In this document: piece by piece, positions 3,991 to 5,208 of the stretch
How the letters are laid out: each line of letters starts with the position of its first letter
Numbering within the stretch: position 1 is the stretch's first letter
Source of the DNA: Bacillota bacterium
GTDB taxonomy: Bacteria > Bacillota > Clostridia > DSM-8532
DNA: 5,208 nt
Direction of reading: 5' to 3'
Assembly: GCA_023446675.1 (NCBI GenBank)
Contig: JAEXPO010000551.1
Coordinates: 1-5,208, forward strand
Program-made: the position numbers and the translations under genes
The notes under the pieces: generated by a model
What the model was told of the DNA's origin: nothing
The model's database searches: none
The model's input: the letters and a program-made list of their open reading frames with translations, nothing else

Positions 3991-5208
3991 ATGAGCAATT
4001 ACCCAAAGGTCGTTGTCATCGGCGCAGGAAGCCTGTTTTTCGGCAGGCAGGCCATTTGGCAGATGGTTCATTCACCTTATTTGAACAATGGAACCCTGGC
4101 TCTTGTGGACACCAATGAAACCGTTCTTAAAAAAATGGAGACCCTGGCCAGAAAAGTGGTTGAGAGCAATGGTGTCAAGCTTAAGGTCGAAGCTTCCGTC
4201 AATCGCCGGGATGTCTTGAAGGATGCGGATTTTGTGGTTTTAAGCTTTGCGGATCAATCGGTGCGCTACCGTGGCATTGATTGCACTATTAGTCAAAAGT
4301 ACGGTATCCGGATGTGTTCAGGGGATACCATAGGCCCCGGCGGCATTTTCCGTGCCATGAGAGAGCTTCCGGTTATTCTGGAATGCGCTTCGGACGTGGA
4401 GGAGCTCTGCCCGGAGGCCTGGGTTATTAACTATATTAATCCTACGGCCGTCAACGGCATCGGCCTTAAGCGGTACGCCCCCAATGTAAAAAGCTTTGCA
4501 CTTTGCGATGCCATGCATATGCCACATACTAAAATACGCTATGCCGAACGGGCAGGCCTAATAAAGAGCAAGGAGGAGTATACTGATGCAATAGATCGTG
4601 ATTTCCTCCTTCGAATAGCCGGAGTGAATCATTTTACCTGGATGATTAAGGCCCAATACAAGGGTGTTGATATAACGCCTCAAATCGCCGAGTCCATCCG
4701 CCTATCCTCGGCCAAGGAAACGGAAGGCGGCGACACCGGCGCAAAAGCGGCCTATAACGAAAGCATCGGCTATGAGCTTTATAAGGCCTTTGGCTACATA
4801 CCTACCGTGGTGGGCCACACCAAGGAATATGTCCGCTTCTGGCAGGGAAGAAACATTGCTCCCCAGGTTATTCCTCCTTTGAGCCTCTGGGAAACAGAAC
4901 CCCGGTATGCAAGGCACAGAGCCATGTTTGAACAGGTGGACGACTTCCTGACAGGAAAAACGCCCCTCGCCGATTACATGACGGTGCTGGGACCGGATCA
5001 TGCCACCGATATCATTGAAAACATGGTGGGCAACCTGGGCAAGGAGTTCCATATTAATACCTTCAACGGGGGAGCGGTCACCAATATGAATGATGATGCC
5101 TTCCTTGAGCTTTTATGCAAGGTGGATATGAAAGGCCCCAAGCCTCTGCCCGCAGGCGAAATGCCCAGAGGCATAAGGGGTATGGAGGAGCTTGTTCTGG
5201 ATACCCAC
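3991..5208 (+). CDS. Glycoside hydrolase family 4 (NAD+- and metal-dependent glycosidase), 3' end cut by window
   Basis: 406 residues without a stop; family members are usually about 430-480, so the last part lies beyond the edge. GH4 enzymes cleave glycosides by a redox-assisted elimination using NAD+ and usually Mn2+. The Rossmann fold opens with VVVIGAGSLFFG (7-18, GxGS loop) and Asp40 ends the second strand (LALVDTNE). GDTIGPGGIFRAMR (111-124) and NYINPTAVN (147-155, N150-P151) are family signatures. Cys172 (LCDAMHMPH, 171-179) and His214 (GVNHFTW, 211-217) match the metal ligands. KEFHINTFNGG and the LPAGEMPRGIRGM segment are also typical. The diagnostic motif is CDAMHMP, not the CHEV, CHSV, CHG, CNVP or CDMP forms I recall for known activities. 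GDTIGPGG resembles the non-phospho alpha-glucosidase/alpha-galactosidase side. Substrate not assigned. Divergent AraC-family regulator probably controls it. No signal peptide, so it acts in the cytoplasm on imported sugars. Confidence 0.92.
   Translation, partial: MSNYPKVVVIGAGSLFFGRQAIWQMVHSPYLNNGTLALVDTNETVLKKMETLARKVVESNGVKLKVEASVNRRDVLKDADFVVLSFADQSVRYRGIDCTISQKYGIRMCSGDTIGPGGIFRAMRELPVILECASDVEELCPEAWVINYINPTAVNGIGLKRYAPNVKSFALCDAMHMPHTKIRYAERAGLIKSKEEYTDAIDRDFLLRIAGVNHFTWMIKAQYKGVDITPQIAESIRLSSAKETEGGDTGAKAAYNESIGYELYKAFGYIPTVVGHTKEYVRFWQGRNIAPQVIPPLSLWETEPRYARHRAMFEQVDDFLTGKTPLADYMTVLGPDHATDIIENMVGNLGKEFHINTFNGGAVTNMNDDAFLELLCKVDMKGPKPLPAGEMPRGIRGMEELVLDTH

Noticed and set aside
3696..4071. 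Small minus-strand open frames (3696-3944, 3859-4071) in the divergent region
   Set aside because: They cover the regulatory gap and the GH4 start; no recognisable motif, and the promoters and ribosome binding site for GH4 explain the region better.
4702..5052. A 116-codon minus-strand open frame, and another at 4318-4527
   Set aside because: Both are antisense to the GH4 coding region, whose plus-strand translation carries conserved family motifs throughout.

Overview
The window looks like chromosomal DNA of a Gram-positive, probably anaerobic, Firmicute (Clostridia-like, less likely Paenibacillaceae). This is inferred from strong AAGGAGG-type ribosome binding sites, TTG start codons, sigma-A-like promoters, an oxygen-sensitive PflX-type radical SAM protein, a ClC transporter with a C-terminal TrkA_C/RCK_C domain, and a divergent AraC regulator/GH4 glycosidase pair. 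No mobile element, CRISPR array, tRNA or rRNA was found. I see no clearly new defence or mobile system; the open questions are about regulation and substrate.

Layout. 1-144 is intergenic or the edge of an unseen neighbour and holds a Fur-box-like sequence. 145-1092 (minus) is a radical SAM protein of the COG1313/PflX type. Its start overlaps by 38 nt the end of 1055-2611 (minus), a full-length ClC chloride/proton transporter. The two form an operon with the second ribosome binding site buried in the ClC reading frame. 2612-2823 is a regulatory gap with an extended -10 promoter for the ClC gene, a perfect 13-bp-arm palindrome touching its -35, and a GC-rich leader hairpin. 2824-3672 (minus) is an AraC-family regulator. 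3673-3990 is the divergent control region. 3991-5208 (plus) is a GH4 NAD-dependent glycosidase that runs off the right edge without a stop.

How it fits together. The AraC regulator and the GH4 gene are divergent, a usual arrangement for a sugar-responsive activator and its target, so the regulator probably senses a carbohydrate and switches on GH4, perhaps with transport genes beyond the right edge. The GH4 protein has the family's NAD-binding and metal-binding signatures, but its diagnostic motif reads CDAMHMP, not one of the classical subgroup forms I remember, so its substrate is left open. The ClC transporter and radical SAM protein have no obvious shared pathway; their coupling is seen in the sequence, its reason is not.
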